Below are positions 1 through 11,174 of a stretch of 64,000 nucleotides of DNA, piece after piece; within the stretch, counting starts at the first letter, position 1, and every line of letters begins with the position of its first letter. The position numbers and the translations under genes are program-made. A model generated the notes under the pieces. It did no database searches. It had not been told where the DNA came from and worked only from the letters and a program-made list of their open reading frames with translations. Origin of the DNA: Dermacentor variabilis (Eukaryota > Arthropoda > Arachnida > Ixodida > Ixodidae); contig NC_134572.1 of assembly GCF_050947875.1 (NCBI RefSeq), forward strand, positions 119,717,105 through 119,781,104. The letters are read 5' to 3'.

Positions 1-62
1 TCCTGCGGTATGTGTTCCTTCATCTTCGTCTTTGCCTTTAGCGCTTTTTTTATGAAAATCAA

Positions 63-550
63 CACTTATCGACTGCACTCTATAGACAAAGAATGAAAAA
101 GGATAAATAGAGACTGCATTGAATTTTGTCTGCGGGAAGCTTATAGGGCGGGAGTAGTCAAAAAGAAACAAGCATCATATCGACTTCTTTCTATAGACCG
201 ACTATCGAATGGGAGTATATAGACAAAAAGAAATTGAAGCCGTATCAACTTTTGTTTATAGAGAACCTATAAACTGGGAGTAGACAAAAATAATCTACAC
301 CTCACAGACTCTCGTCTATGGACAGTCTATAGACGAATAATCAACAAGGATAAATAGAGGTACTAGAGAACTTTCTCTATAAGTAATCAATAGAGGGGAA
401 ATAGACAAAAATAAATAGTTTAATGAATTTTTTCTATAGACCGAGTATGAAATGAAAGTAGACAAAAAAGAAGTAGGAACGTTATCACCTTTTGTCAACA
501 AACAGTATGTAGATTTCGTATCCACAAGAGTCTATAGAAAGGTAAAGCCG
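63..550. repeat. Degenerate ~60-bp minisatellite
   Basis: Units start near 123, 183, 249, 309, 371, 429 and 488, with spacings of 58-66 bp. The shared pattern is a T-rich stretch, then CTATAGAC, then a GGGAGTAGACAAAAA-like segment. The array may begin before the window. Short open frames here on both strands follow from the repeat composition and are not genes. Confidence 0.75.
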
Positions 551-837
551 TCTACAAGAAGTCTTCAGGCACTCTATAGAATGTGCAAACTCATTTTTCT
601 AACGGTTGATACAGTAGCGTGCACTTGTATGGCACTTTGCCTTCTTTCTATCTCATAGTGGGATTTTTTATTCTCTCATTACTTCTCATTGTATGCGTTT
701 GTGCCAGTGCTCGTTTTCCTTTCCAACTTGTCTAATATGATTCTGAACACTTTTCGAAGTAGTTGCGCTGTATTGAAACATCGAGACGGCGCCTTCAAAG
801 GAGGGATCAGTTTATATCATGATTTATAGGGCGTGTT
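551..837. other. AT-rich spacer, nothing recognised
   Basis: I see no coding signal or repeat family between the minisatellite and the foldback element that follows. Confidence 0.5.
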
Positions 838-1820
838 TTTCAGCTGCACCAAATTTGATAAATTAGCCTGTGGCACAATTCTAACCCTTGATATAACTTA
901 CTCGACGAGGTGGCCATGACTTCCGTAGGAAATCACCATGTTAATTTGGATAATTTCCACAATTGCTCTAGTTAACGTTTGAAATAAATATTTTACTCCA
1001 TACATTTAAGTTTACCAACTGCAGTTAGTGAGTATGGAAGGCACCTGGACTTAAGACGAAGTTTGAGTATGGCGCTCGTTTCGAGATATGCGCCACCAAA
1101 CTTGCGGTAAAAATGCGCTGTTGTTCCACTTTAAATAGAGAGATCTAGCACAGCGTTTAGGGTGCGCTCCGCTCAGACCGGCCTATCACAACAATTGCCA
1201 CGCAGCCGCTCAGCAAAACGCTACCGGGAACTCTGACGCGCGTGCGCACACCACACATAGCGGAAGCGGAACATGGGTCGCTGACCACGTTCCGCTAGGA
1301 ACCTGATTTAGCGGTGCGTCAGGGAGCGTGTAGTTGCTTTTGTAATCGTTTTACCGCCAAGCTTAGAGCACGTCAGTGACGTCTCTGGGAGACGCGCTTG
1401 TGAGATAAGCGAAATCAATGTATTCTATGCAGCCACCGGTGCGCGTGAAACGTGTGCGGAGCGGAGCGCAAGCAAACGCTCTGCTAAAGCTGTCTAATAA
1501 AACGCTGTGCTATGCGATGAAGCGCTAACGTAACTTGAAAAGCAACGCATTTTGTAGGCCACTTTAAGAACTAATTTCTCAAAACTGGTGTAGTCCTGAG
1601 AATTCACTTCAAGTGGATATGGATTGCGTACTGCCTAGCTACAATTCTTAGATAGAATTATGTGCCGGTATGTATATAATCAAAAATAATTAGCCTACAC
1701 ATTCAGTTAGGCTTTTTCATTTCTCGTAGAATTATTGGCCATCTTATTGATTAATTTAGGTCAAGGGTTAGAATTGGCTTAATTGCAACAGGCAACTGTT
1801 AAAAATTTGGTGCAGCTAAA
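838..1820. mobile_element. ~1-kb foldback / MITE-like element
   Basis: The left end (CAGCTGCACCAAATTT) is mirrored at the right end (AAATTTGGTGCAGCTAAA). The arms match at many internal points: TTCTAACCCTTGA near 880 and its complement near 1760, AGCACAGCGTTT near 1147 and its complement near 1505, and GCGCTCCGCTC near 1163 with its complement near 1460. The arms meet near 1280, so the whole element is an imperfect palindrome with no coding capacity. No clear TSD was found. A non-autonomous DNA transposon is inferred. Confidence 0.7.
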
Positions 1821-2026
1821 ATAAACATCTTGTATAGGAGAGGAAATAATAAAGACCTTGGCTTGGTTTTACTAGGCTCCCTGCACCATCGCCAGATTAC
1901 AACCTATTTTTTTTTTAATTGACTCGCCATGCCGGTTCTACGAAACTGTACGTCCAGCAAAGCTGTTGAAGACCAGTACTGCAAGGGATATTAGGGGTAT
2001 GCAATGGTTTATTACTTTAGAGTAAA

Positions 2027-2460
2027 GGTAACGGTAAGTAATGAACGAGCTATGGAAAGAAGAATGATAGCTTAAGAAGAATGTAAGCTTAAGGGATAAG
2101 AAAAGAGCAGATTGGTGAGGGAACAAACGGGAGTTAATGACATCTTAGTTGAAATCAAGAAAAAGAAATGGGGGGGGGGGCATGGGCAGGACAGGTAATG
2201 AGGAGGGAAGATAACCGATGGTCATTAAGGGTTACGGACTGGATTCCAAGGGAAGGGAAGCGTAGCAGGGGACGGCGGAAAGTTGGGTGGGCGGATGACA
2301 TTAAGACGTTTGCAGGGACAACATGGCCACAATTAGTACGTGACCGGGGTAGTTCGAGAAGTATGGGAGAGGCCTTTGGCCCTGCTGTGGGTGTAACCAG
2401 GCTGACGATCATGGTGAATGGTAGTAATGTTGATTTAAAGAAGTGGTAGCAATGGTAATT
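2027..2460 (+). mobile_element. RTE-type non-LTR retrotransposon, 3' end remnant
   Basis: The frame at 2168-2449 carries an AWAGQVMRRED..RWSLRVTDW..REGKRSRGRRKVGW sequence, which is the usual C-terminal tail of RTE-clade ORF2 proteins. Upstream, RAMERRM is still readable in another frame, so the copy is frameshifted. The end reads like a worn 3' UTR (CCCTGCTGTGGGTGTAACCAGGC). A run of eleven or so G at ~2170 lies inside it. The second copy at 51.9-52.5 kb, on the opposite strand, aligns throughout. It is a 5'-truncated, inactive copy. Confidence 0.8.
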
Positions 2461-3109
2461 TCTACAACATGCCGCTGCCCATAGCGGTGCTGCAACAAGA
2501 TTGAAATGAGTTGCTAGGCTGGTTATTTTACATACGAAAGGCTAGTGACGTCATTCCTCACGTCGCAAAGCTGCTGTAGGCATGGCAGCTAACGAAACAG
2601 TAGTATTTACCGAGAAACGTATGCGGGAAGCACTAGGAGCTTCTCTTTGTTATCAGGAATGCCTTATCATCAATTATGTGGTTAGGATGATTGTTTTGTG
2701 CTTGTTCGTTATTGAAACGTATGCTGCTCTGTATGTATTATGCGTGACTCCAGAGGATGTATGCACTGTTCGCTTCACTCTGCTGACTCCTTGAAGCCTT
2801 TGCCTTATTGGGGTACGAGCCACTGCTCCTGCTTCTGTACTGCCACCGAAATTGGCCCAAATATTTGCTGAAGGACGAGGACACGAAAAATTCTGACAGA
2901 ACTAGACGCTAACAGCTTCGCTGTAAAACACTTCACTTCGCCGTTCATTCGAAGTAGCTTGAGCGACCAGTAGCACGGCAATTTTGCGTATATTCGCGGT
3001 GTTCTTTCGCGCTCGGAAAACACTTTTACATAGCACTTATTGAGTGACATAAAGCTATATCGAAGGAAAAGAAAATGGGGTGAACCGAGTGGCGCGATTT
3101 TTATTAGTT
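2461..3109. other. Unassigned stretch with a possible short repeat
   Basis: No host gene is recognised. The minus-strand frame at 2805-3116 includes a segment near 2880-2950 (TACAGCGAAGCTGTTAGCG on the minus strand) that looks like common tick repeat sequence, but there is no second copy here to prove it. Confidence 0.3.
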
Positions 3110-3247
3110 GTATCATAAGAAGCCAACAAACACTGACACCAAGGACAACATAAGGGAAATTACTTGCGCCTAATAAATAAAATAAAGAAACAATATAAGA
3201 AACAATCCACTTTCATTAATAGAAATGAAAGTGGATGAAAAAACAAC

Positions 3248-3320
3248 TCGCCGCAGGTGGGGCACGATTCCACCACCTTCGCATTTCGCGTGCGGTGCTC
3301 TACAAATTGAGCTACCGCGG
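3248..3320 (-). other. tRNA-like sequence in left foldback arm
   Basis: Read on the minus strand it starts GCCGCGGTAGCTCAATT and contains an A-box-like TAGCTCAATTTGTAGAG. The acceptor-like ends (GCCGC / GCGGC) can pair. The B box is damaged (GGAATCGTGCCCC) and the anticodon loop lacks the usual T33, so a working tRNA is unlikely. It is part of a repeat. Confidence 0.5.
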
Positions 3321-3808
3321 CACCGTTTAGCCATTCTCTTTCTTGGGTATTTATGTGTCCTAATAGAACCCTGGGAGTGTTAGCCAGCACCACCGCTCAC
3401 AGACCTTGGCGGTGGACGTGGAACGTCCTTTCTGCCGCAGGCTTCACGAGAACGTGAACTTTTTGCGTGAAGGCAACTGGTCAATAAACCCACACATGCT
3501 ACCTCAAGGCCTCAATGTTGCTAGATTTGTTGTGTCATGTTGGATTTGTAGATTTGTTGTGTTGCCATCAATGTTTTCGTTTATTACATAACGAGGGTCT
3601 CGAATACAGCAACAATGATGCCTTCAGGTAGCCTGTGTGGGTTCATTGACCGGTAGTCTTCACCCAAAAAGATCATGTTCTCGTGACGTCTGCGGCAGAA
3701 AGGATGTTCCATGTCCGCCGCCAAGGTCTGTGAGTGATGGCGCTGGTTAACACTCCCAGGGTTCTACTAGAACACATAAATACCGAAGAAACTGGATGGG
3801 GAAACGGC

Positions 3809-3880
3809 GCCACGGTAGCTCAATTGACAGAGCGTCGATACGAAATGCGAGGGTTGTGGGATCGTTCCCCACCTCCGGCG
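3809..3880 (+). other. tRNA-like sequence in right foldback arm
   Basis: This is the mirror copy of the left-arm block. It has GGTAGCTCAATTGACAGAGC (A-box-like) and GTGGGATCGTTCCCCAC (T-arm-like stem, near B-box). The anticodon arm is irregular, so it is best read as tRNA-derived SINE sequence rather than a functional tRNA. Confidence 0.5.
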
Positions 3881-4002
3881 AGTTGTTTTTTCATCCACTT
3901 TCAGTTGCATTAATTTATCGTTTCTTTATTTCATTTATTAAGCACAAGTAATTTACCCTATGTTGTCCTTGGGGTGAGTGTTTGTTGGCTTTTTATGATA
4001 TA

Positions 4003-6514
4003 GCAGTATCGGGAGTTCTTATGTTGCTCTACAATTTCCTCATTAACAAATTTTATCTAATTATAAGTTTTGTGTAATTAGGTGGATTGCAAGAAATAAT
4101 CGGAGTATCTACAAATGACTGCAAGCAACATTACCTTCATTCTGTCCAGCTACGTGGCATTTGTATATTTTTAAACCTTGGTGCATGATAGTTGAGACGC
4201 CCTGTATGTATCCACCGAGATGCAGACAGACAGCAGCCATGCTTCTTCTTCTGGTTTTTGGTCACTGCACAAGGACACCTACCTGATCGTTTTGAAAGTT
4301 AGTGTGATGATTTGTATTAGTTCTCGAATTGAAAGGATAATAGTTTTGTGTGAATTCTCTCCCGACGAATGCGCTCCTGAAGAACTGGTGGCCTGCTGAA
4401 GTGGGGGGAGGGGGTACTTTTACTTCTCTCAAAGTCTGGCGTTAGGAATCGAGCCGAATTTTCCCTACAGCCTTATCGTGGTGCATTTACGACGGTTAGA
4501 CATTTGCGTTTCTGTAGCTTCGACACGACAGAGGGGCGGTCCACGCTGTAAGGAGCAGAAGAGAGGATATTTTTGGGGAGCGTTTGGTCACGTCAGTGCC
4601 ATCGATCGTAGCCGCTGCTGTCCAGCATGAAAATGTACGCAAACGCAGTACTTGGATCATTGGGGAACCGATTAAGAGGTGCTTTCACCAGACTTCACGC
4701 CATGTGGCACTTGTGATGAACCAGCAGAAGGCGTTATCAGCGTGGTAGCTTTTAATGTTTTTTTTACTAAGTTCCGTTAATTCGCTGGGTTTATCACATG
4801 CACAGATCAGCAGACACTTGCTACCGTTGAATTCTTACCGCTTACAATTTCTAGCGGCAAACTATTTGCGTAAGAAACGACCCCGACGTAATGACATAAT
4901 TTAGTGCGTAAGGTAGGCCCTGCGAAAGAAGCCAAGCTCTCGGTGTCAAGGTGTGCAGGTTTGCGAACAGCGAGGGTGCAACGCAGCGTAATGAGAGAAA
5001 ACAGGTTTGGTGACTTCTCCAATGAGTAAAACTTCAATAATGATGCTTTTCTTGGGAGTATAGGCCCAATGGGCTGATTTATTGCAGCGATGCGCCCTTC
5101 TGGCCCACCAGTGCAGCACGGCGTGCAACAGTTTTAGCACTTTAAACATCAAGAAACGGGCCGTCCTTTACCTTACGTTAACCCAAGCGCCCGAGCGGGA
5201 TCCAGAAGTTTACAGATCCCAAGATTGAAAGTGCCTTCCTTTATAGCCTGCGTTATATTACGGCGAATTCAAAATTTCGGCAACAGAGATTTAGTAGGAT
5301 GTCTCACACAGAAAGGAAGCCATAAAAAGGGCAGGGACTATGTTAGAAGAGTCCATCATGCATGGGACTCAGAACGCGACCAAAAGAAAGAAAGCGATTA
5401 TTTCCCGCATTTTCTTTATAAGCAATTTATGGATTCCTAGTTGATTTAGTTCGGTGTTATTTTGGTCCTTGCTTATTTCGTATTACTTTTGCAACCCGTA
5501 CCAGCGTTCCTGAGCTGATCACTTGGCGACAGATGCACTGTTTAGTAACTGGCCCGGGGGCCGAACGCCAGAGTTAACGAGCATGTTGCGCTGTATACCA
5601 ACGCGCCAGTTGATGATATCAGACAGAAAGCGTGAATTACTCATTTTTCCAAAATAACCAGGGTCACGAAACAAAGTATCACTGTAACGGCTTACTACTA
5701 TACATTTTACTGGGGGCAGCATAACTGTAATATTGGAACATGTTAAAGAAGCTTGGTAAAAATGCATCCGGATGACATAATTTGATATTAAAAATTAAGC
5801 ATTCGTGCTCTTAAATGTGGATTTTCCCAAACACCTAATAACAACTTACAAATTTTTCTTATGATAGAAGGCACCAATCTTACTTATAGGGAACCTTAGT
5901 TGTTTCTGAGGCGTTCTTTACTAAATTAGAGGAATGCAAATTTGCGGCTACTATGGGGAATCGATTCTGTCTGTGTAATCCTTCATAACCCTTACAGTCA
6001 CGGTGTGTTCGTATATATGCAAACGAACGCTGTTTTTTTAATGTTTCATGTAGAGCAGACAGGATAATCACCTCGAACCTAGTGCGTACTGATTGTAAGC
6101 GTAACCTTTTGGTTAGCAAATGCATCATATGTCACTTTGTTACGGAAAGTAATGAAAAACAATCGCATTTTCAGAGGTGTGCCAACAGGTTTGACTAGAT
6201 GTTTGACGTGTTGCTTCGTTTCACTACCGTTAATTAGTGTTTTTTTCTTGCAATAAAATATTCCTCCAATCAATATAACCCGCACATATACTGGTAATAA
6301 AGTTTTTGTTTTATTGATAGAACCGATCTATTCTCTGAAATCAACGCCCGCGATCATTATTCTTTGTAAATATTACCACTGACCTGATGTGACTTACGTA
6401 GCCATAATACAGATCCAAGTTCTTTTTTTTTTGCCAAGCTTGTGCCATGTTTTCCAGAATATACACAAATTTGGATACATAAAGATACCCTGTCATAATT
6501 CGCGACCAAACGCT
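4003..6514. other. No recognised feature
   Basis: Only short chance frames (60-82 codons) occur on both strands. I found no domain, repeat partner or convincing splice-bounded exon. The composition is AT-rich, like the spacers elsewhere in the window. Confidence 0.5.
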
Positions 6515-6525
6515 ATAAGGAAGCT

Positions 6526-6759
6526 AAATAAAAAAAATTACGGGGTTTTACGTTCCAAAACCACTTTCTGATTATGAGCCGCGCCGTAGTGGAGGACTCC
6601 GGAATTTCGACCACCAGTGGAACGGGCACCTAAATCTAAGTACACGGGTGTTTTCGCATTTCGCCCCCATCTAGATGCGGCCGCCGCGGCCGGGATTCGA
6701 TATCGCGACGTCGTGCTCAGCAGCCCAACACCATAGCCACTGAGCAACTACGGCGGGTG
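6526..6759 (-). mobile_element. Ruka SINE, full-length, with 11-bp TSD
   Basis: The tRNA-derived head is at the right (minus-strand ACCCGCCGTAGTTGCTCAGT, containing the A box). A B-box-like GATATCGAATCCC follows, then the typical CGAAATGCGAAAACACCCG body and a GGTTTTGGAACGTAAAACCCC tail. The perfect 11-bp direct repeat ATAAGGAAGCT flanks it at 6515-6525 and 6760-6770. SINEs of this kind are transcribed by RNA polymerase III and mobilised by a LINE. The family name is from recognition. Confidence 0.88.
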
Positions 6760-6770
6760 ATAAGGAAGCT

Positions 6771-9700
6771 CTTTCGCTCATTGATCCGATGCCTACTGAT
6801 ATGCTTGCCGTTTCTTTGCCTCTGCTCTCTCTTAACTAGTCTCCTCACAAATAATGCTGTTAGAAAATGAATTTGGGACAGCTGCTTACATAAAATAGCT
6901 GTCCTAGCCAAAACCTAGCCAATTTACTCAAACGAGCGCTGGCGAACTTTTTGGAATTCCGAAATCTATTATTACGTATATGTAAACTGGGAGTTATCAA
7001 CTCGATGTTTCAATTCATTTTCAATTTTGCGAATTCCGGAAATTGCTTAACAACGCTGAAGCTACATCCCAATTAAAACGCGATAGATAAAGATAATGTC
7101 GCAAGGCACCGCAAATACTCTTCTAATTGACTCATAATTTCCTTTGCCGAAATATAGGCTTCTCTTACAAAGTGCAAAGTATATTAACATGTACCCAAAT
7201 TAAAAAGAATAAGTATTAAACCGAACTCCTTAGATTGCGAATTTAACGACGTAGGTAACATAGCGAAGGATATAGTACCCGCAAACACTGACCAATCGTC
7301 ATGAATCTGTGCACAGTGACCAACAACGTTATGGTGATGAAATGTTAGGTTATAAAAAAATGCTCTTTGATCCATGAATATTTCCAGTTACAGAAAATAT
7401 GGGATATCGATTCAAAATATTCAGGAAATAAAAATAGATAGATAAAAAACTGCGTGTAAATCGTGGTACGGACACAGAGTAAACATACACAGCTCTGTGG
7501 AGACGCCGTGTATGTTTCTTGTGTGTTCTTCCATCGTCGGCGCTTCCATTCCAGGCGCTGTTATTACATGATAATAAACAACCAACCACCACCATAGTAA
7601 CACAAAGCAAGGAGAAGGATAATTCACAGTATAGTGCTGGTCATAGCAGCGGCGGAAACCTAAGACAATTTCGATTGATAAAAACCTAAAAAGATGTAAT
7701 AACATATTTGGCTTTTGCCAGATATTTCATTGTTTATGTGGTCGTAGTTTTCGATGCCTTTTCTACGGCCCAGCAGTAAATAAAGCCTGAGTGCCCAGTC
7801 AGGCAAACTGGCTTGCTTGTAACTAGCTCTTAACAAGAAGAAACTGCGCGTGGTATTTTTTTTATTATTGGAGCTTTCGTACTAACGTCATCGTTATTTC
7901 ATTTCTATTTATCTCTTCTTCTCCGGAAATGTGCGCAGAAGTCACTGATGTTTCCTATTTTATCAGACACAGTAAGGCACTTTACGAGCAGTGGGACTGA
8001 GACAGCCGGGTAATTCCGTCTCATTTGTATCAATGATTGCTCTCTCCTCTCTCGGGAGAATTCAGTTTGACAGGACATATTGCTGGCGGCTTGGGACGCC
8101 TCCTCTTCCAAATTGTTTCTAGAGGGGATAAACGCCCTTTTATCACTTTCCCTTCGCCAGTCACGGCTACGCTTTTATACGTGCAAAAGAGACACTCACC
8201 TTCGCTCGAATCAGTTCTCAACTTGGCCGTCAGAGGCAATCTGATTTCTTCTAAACAGCCACAAGAAAAAAAAAAAAGAGAGAAACAGACAACTCTTTTG
8301 GGGATTTACGGGAACACTGTTTCTTTGATCTTTTTTCTTGCATTTTTAAAGTAAACGTCTTTCTTTGTCTCTTTCCTTCCCTACCATAACGGCATTCTTT
8401 TCACTGCCGATAGACTGAGCGGACGCTATTTGCAGAATCATCTGATCTTCTATGAAGACAACAGGAATCGGAGCGCTATGAAATTCGGCGAATGTAAGGC
8501 CACCTATGGCTTTTCTTTCGTCGCATTGTTCTTTGTCACGCGCAATTTCAAGGAAAAATACCAGGGGTATTTCTGCAGTCGCTTGAGGACGCTCGCTCCT
8601 AGAAACCGTCGGGAATCACGTTCTCCGGGATCTTTCAGCCTCGAGCCGCTGTCTTCACTATCGAACTTTTTTTTTTCATGCGGTTTATGAAACTTGCTTA
8701 TTCACCGAAAAGGGGACTTCGATACGCACAAAAAAGGCACGTTTCGAGTGTCTTGCGCGGCTTGCACAGTACGTCGTTCTTGCATACATTTAAGGGAATG
8801 ACGAAAAAAAAAGAACACCGCTTTTAAATAACTTATAGGGCACCTTTAGTACGTTGGAACTGTGCAGTAGGTTATGGGTGACGCGGTAGTAGAGACCTGC
8901 GGGTTAATTTTGAACACCTTTGGTTCTTCAAGGTGCACACAAAGCACCGTCCGCGAGAGTATTTGCTTTCGGCTATGGTCGGGAATGACACCCTTGACCC
9001 CATCTTTAAACTTCGACTTCAAACAATAGTTCGAGTTCAACTGGGTGCCCAGTTGGGGCGCTGAGTCCAAATCCGATCACTATTGATATATGGAAGTATC
9101 TATCAATTTTTTAACCTGATCAAGATTGCTAGTACTTCGCTCCGCATATGTGGCACAGCAATATTGCGGTGGAAAATGAACTGGGTCTTGATGTCTGTGG
9201 TTGGCCGTTCTTCGGTTTGTATATTTTGATAGGTAACTGTACACAAGTCACAGAACTCCAAAGAAGAAAACGAAACGCTACAGGTTTTTTTTTTCTTTCA
9301 CACGCCCACTGCAAATATATCAATGCTCTACAATCTTCCACAAGAAGTGCAGCGCTATAGGGTTCTGATACTGTGGGGTTTAACCTCAATGACACAGGGC
9401 ATGGTTGGCTTAAAGACAGCTGTCCGAGTGGTATGCCATATTGTTGAAGATAAATATCGTCTACTAGACCGAAATACCACCAAAGCGTAAACCGTACATC
9501 GTATAGGTCGTGCGACAAACTATAAATTCATGCTACAAAATGTCTGCCACTCCGCGTTCGCGTAGAAATACTAAACCGCTGAAGCGACGGCAGATGCTTG
9601 AAAGAAACGCTGGCAGAGAAGATATGCATTTATGTACAGTAACGTTTCAAAGAACGCTACTCCAGCTGTGATGACAAGAAACATTTATTGAAACATACCT

Positions 9701-9802
9701 GGAAGCAAGCTCTTTTTGAATGGATACCTTTTTGAATAGAACGAAATACCAGGGCCACGCTCACTTTTCTTTTGCGCTTGGTTTGCCACGCGGCATAACG
9801 TC
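6771..9802. other. No recognised feature
   Basis: Several frames of 60-130 codons are present (for example 9129-9518 minus), but none shows a domain, and their composition matches the AT-rich surroundings. A short A-run lies near 8265. I see nothing I would call a gene. Confidence 0.45.
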
Positions 9803-10140
9803 CTAATGAAGTTGACTATAAGTATGTAGGCCAGTTTCATAGAGATACTGCAACAATGACTTATAAAATGTGTTTTCCATGGTCCATCTTTCATATTCTA
9901 CAGCTTGATCTCTGTTAAGTTTTACACTTTTGAGCATGCTTTCGCGAATTGTCTTTGTCCCTGGGCACGTCCAAAGTAGTTGGCGGGCAACCATTGCAGA
10001 CGCAGGAGCGGAGCACTTCGCACACTGGACAACGTCTTCGTCCCCAAGCACGAGTGCCCGCATTTGGATACCACTTTGGTGGCCGCTCGGTGTCCCGCAA
10101 GAGTGACCCTCGGTGTCGCGCTTCTTGACACCATAGGTGT
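9803..10140 (-). mobile_element. Non-LTR retrotransposon ORF2 C-terminus, remnant
   Basis: The minus frame 10063-9803 has a C-terminal zinc-finger-like stretch (CAKCSAPA ... LLWTCP). It is followed by a characteristic tail (EYERWTMEN..YKSLLQYLYETGL) and then a stop. Both are typical of the end of ORF2 in I/R1-like elements whose finger is CxxC..H..C. The tail matches the plus-strand scrap at 15380-15474 (YDRWIHD..FPKTLLQFIHNTGL). Upstream frames near 10100 are frameshifted. It is a decayed 5'-truncated copy, and the RT domain is not visible. Confidence 0.65.
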
Positions 10141-10884
10141 GTGAGGCTATAGTTCAGACTCCAGTAAATAAGAAACGATTACCGACATGAGCCACAACAG
10201 ACATTTCTAGAATTTTGAGGCGAGAGCTTCGTTTGTCAACAGCGGTGAATTTTTGCGTATACGGGAAACCTCGTTATAACCTAAGTTCCTGCTAGTCAAC
10301 CTAAGCCCAACTGAATTCAAGAAGTCCGCGTAGTGCGGGTATGTTTAGTGCATAGCGCCAATCTGTACGTTCTCTTTATACAGTCAGTCGAGGTGGCATG
10401 GAATAGTATCGTATATCTAGGCAATTGGCTTCAAATTGTAAACTAAGAAACACGAAACTACACGTGAGATGCTAAAAGATTTGTTTTTAAAGTAGGCATT
10501 TCTGCCTGCACGTATCTGCGTAGGGGATACTCTGCGTATGGAAGGAGATAAAGAAATGAGGGAGATTACGTGAAATGAGAACGTGGCGTTCCCACATTAC
10601 ACGACATAAAAAAGTGCTGGCTCTCCCGTAATCGAGAGTAGATGTAAGCATGACACGACAAACGGCAAAGGAGATTGACTGGAGATCATACTAGCCAGCA
10701 TCTTAAAATGGGTGCAGCGCATGTTCACAACGGCACACCCCACCATACCCCACCGCACCCCGCCATACTGTGCACTGGTCCACATAGACGTTGCCCAGCT
10801 AGAAGAACAACACTGGCTGAAGGCCGCACGGCAGGCAGTGAGAGTCGCCAGGGAGACAGAGCGCACTGCTTAGCTAGAAGAAGA
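10141..10884. other. No recognised feature
   Basis: A GC-richer patch at 10690-10860 (CCCCACCATACCCCACCGCA) opens frames on both strands, but there is no domain or repeat partner in the window. Confidence 0.4.
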
Positions 10885-11174
10885 ATGAATTGAATTCTGT
10901 GGTTTTACGTGCCAAAACCACGATTTGATCTTGAGGCACGCCGTAGTGGGGGACTAAGGATTAATTTTCACCACGAAGGGATTTTTAACGTCGCCCTAAT
11001 GCACGGGTCTGGGGCGTTTTTGCATTTCGCCTCCACAGAAATGCAGCCGGTGCGGCCGGGATTCAATCCCACGACATTATGCTTAGCAGCGCAACACCAT
11101 GAAGGAAAGAGAAAAGCGCAAGGCAGGGAGGTTAACCAGCGCAACACCATAACAGCTAAGCCACCGCGACGGGT
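10885..11174 (-). mobile_element. Ruka SINE, diverged, with nested insertion
   Basis: The order is the same as in the other copies: the GTGGTTTTACGTGCCAAAACC tail region on the left, GGCACGCCGTAGTGGGGGAC, a GCATTTCGCCTCC body, then the tRNA-derived head on the right. The head is split by a 36-bp insert at 11101-11136 flanked by a 14-bp duplication. Divergence from the other copies is clearly higher, so this is an older insertion. A clean outer TSD was not found. Confidence 0.82.
11101..11136 (-). mobile_element. 36-bp retroelement tail inserted in Ruka
   Basis: The insert (minus: GTTAACCTCCCTGCC, then a pyrimidine tail) is bounded by perfect 14-bp repeats CAGCGCAACACCAT at 11087-11100 and 11137-11150. 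The same tail (GGTTAACCTCCCTAACTTTC) occurs at 25893-25920. It looks like an extremely 5'-truncated retrotransposition product. Confidence 0.75.

Larger units (their letters stand above)
3110..4002. mobile_element. ~0.9-kb foldback element with tRNA-like arms
   Basis: Two arms of about 400 bp (3110-3530 and 3600-4002) are inverted copies of each other. The ends read TATCATAAGAAGCCAACAAA on the left and the complement of TTTGTTGGCTTTTTATGATA on the right. Matching internal landmarks are ACAGACCTTGGCGG, CTGCCGCAG and CCCTGGGAGTGTTA. Each arm carries a tRNA-like block. There is no coding capacity. A degenerate relative lies at 60.08-60.44 kb. Confidence 0.8.

Noticed and set aside
3248..3880. 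Functional tRNA genes
   Set aside because: The anticodon arm and B box are irregular in both copies, and both lie inside foldback arms.
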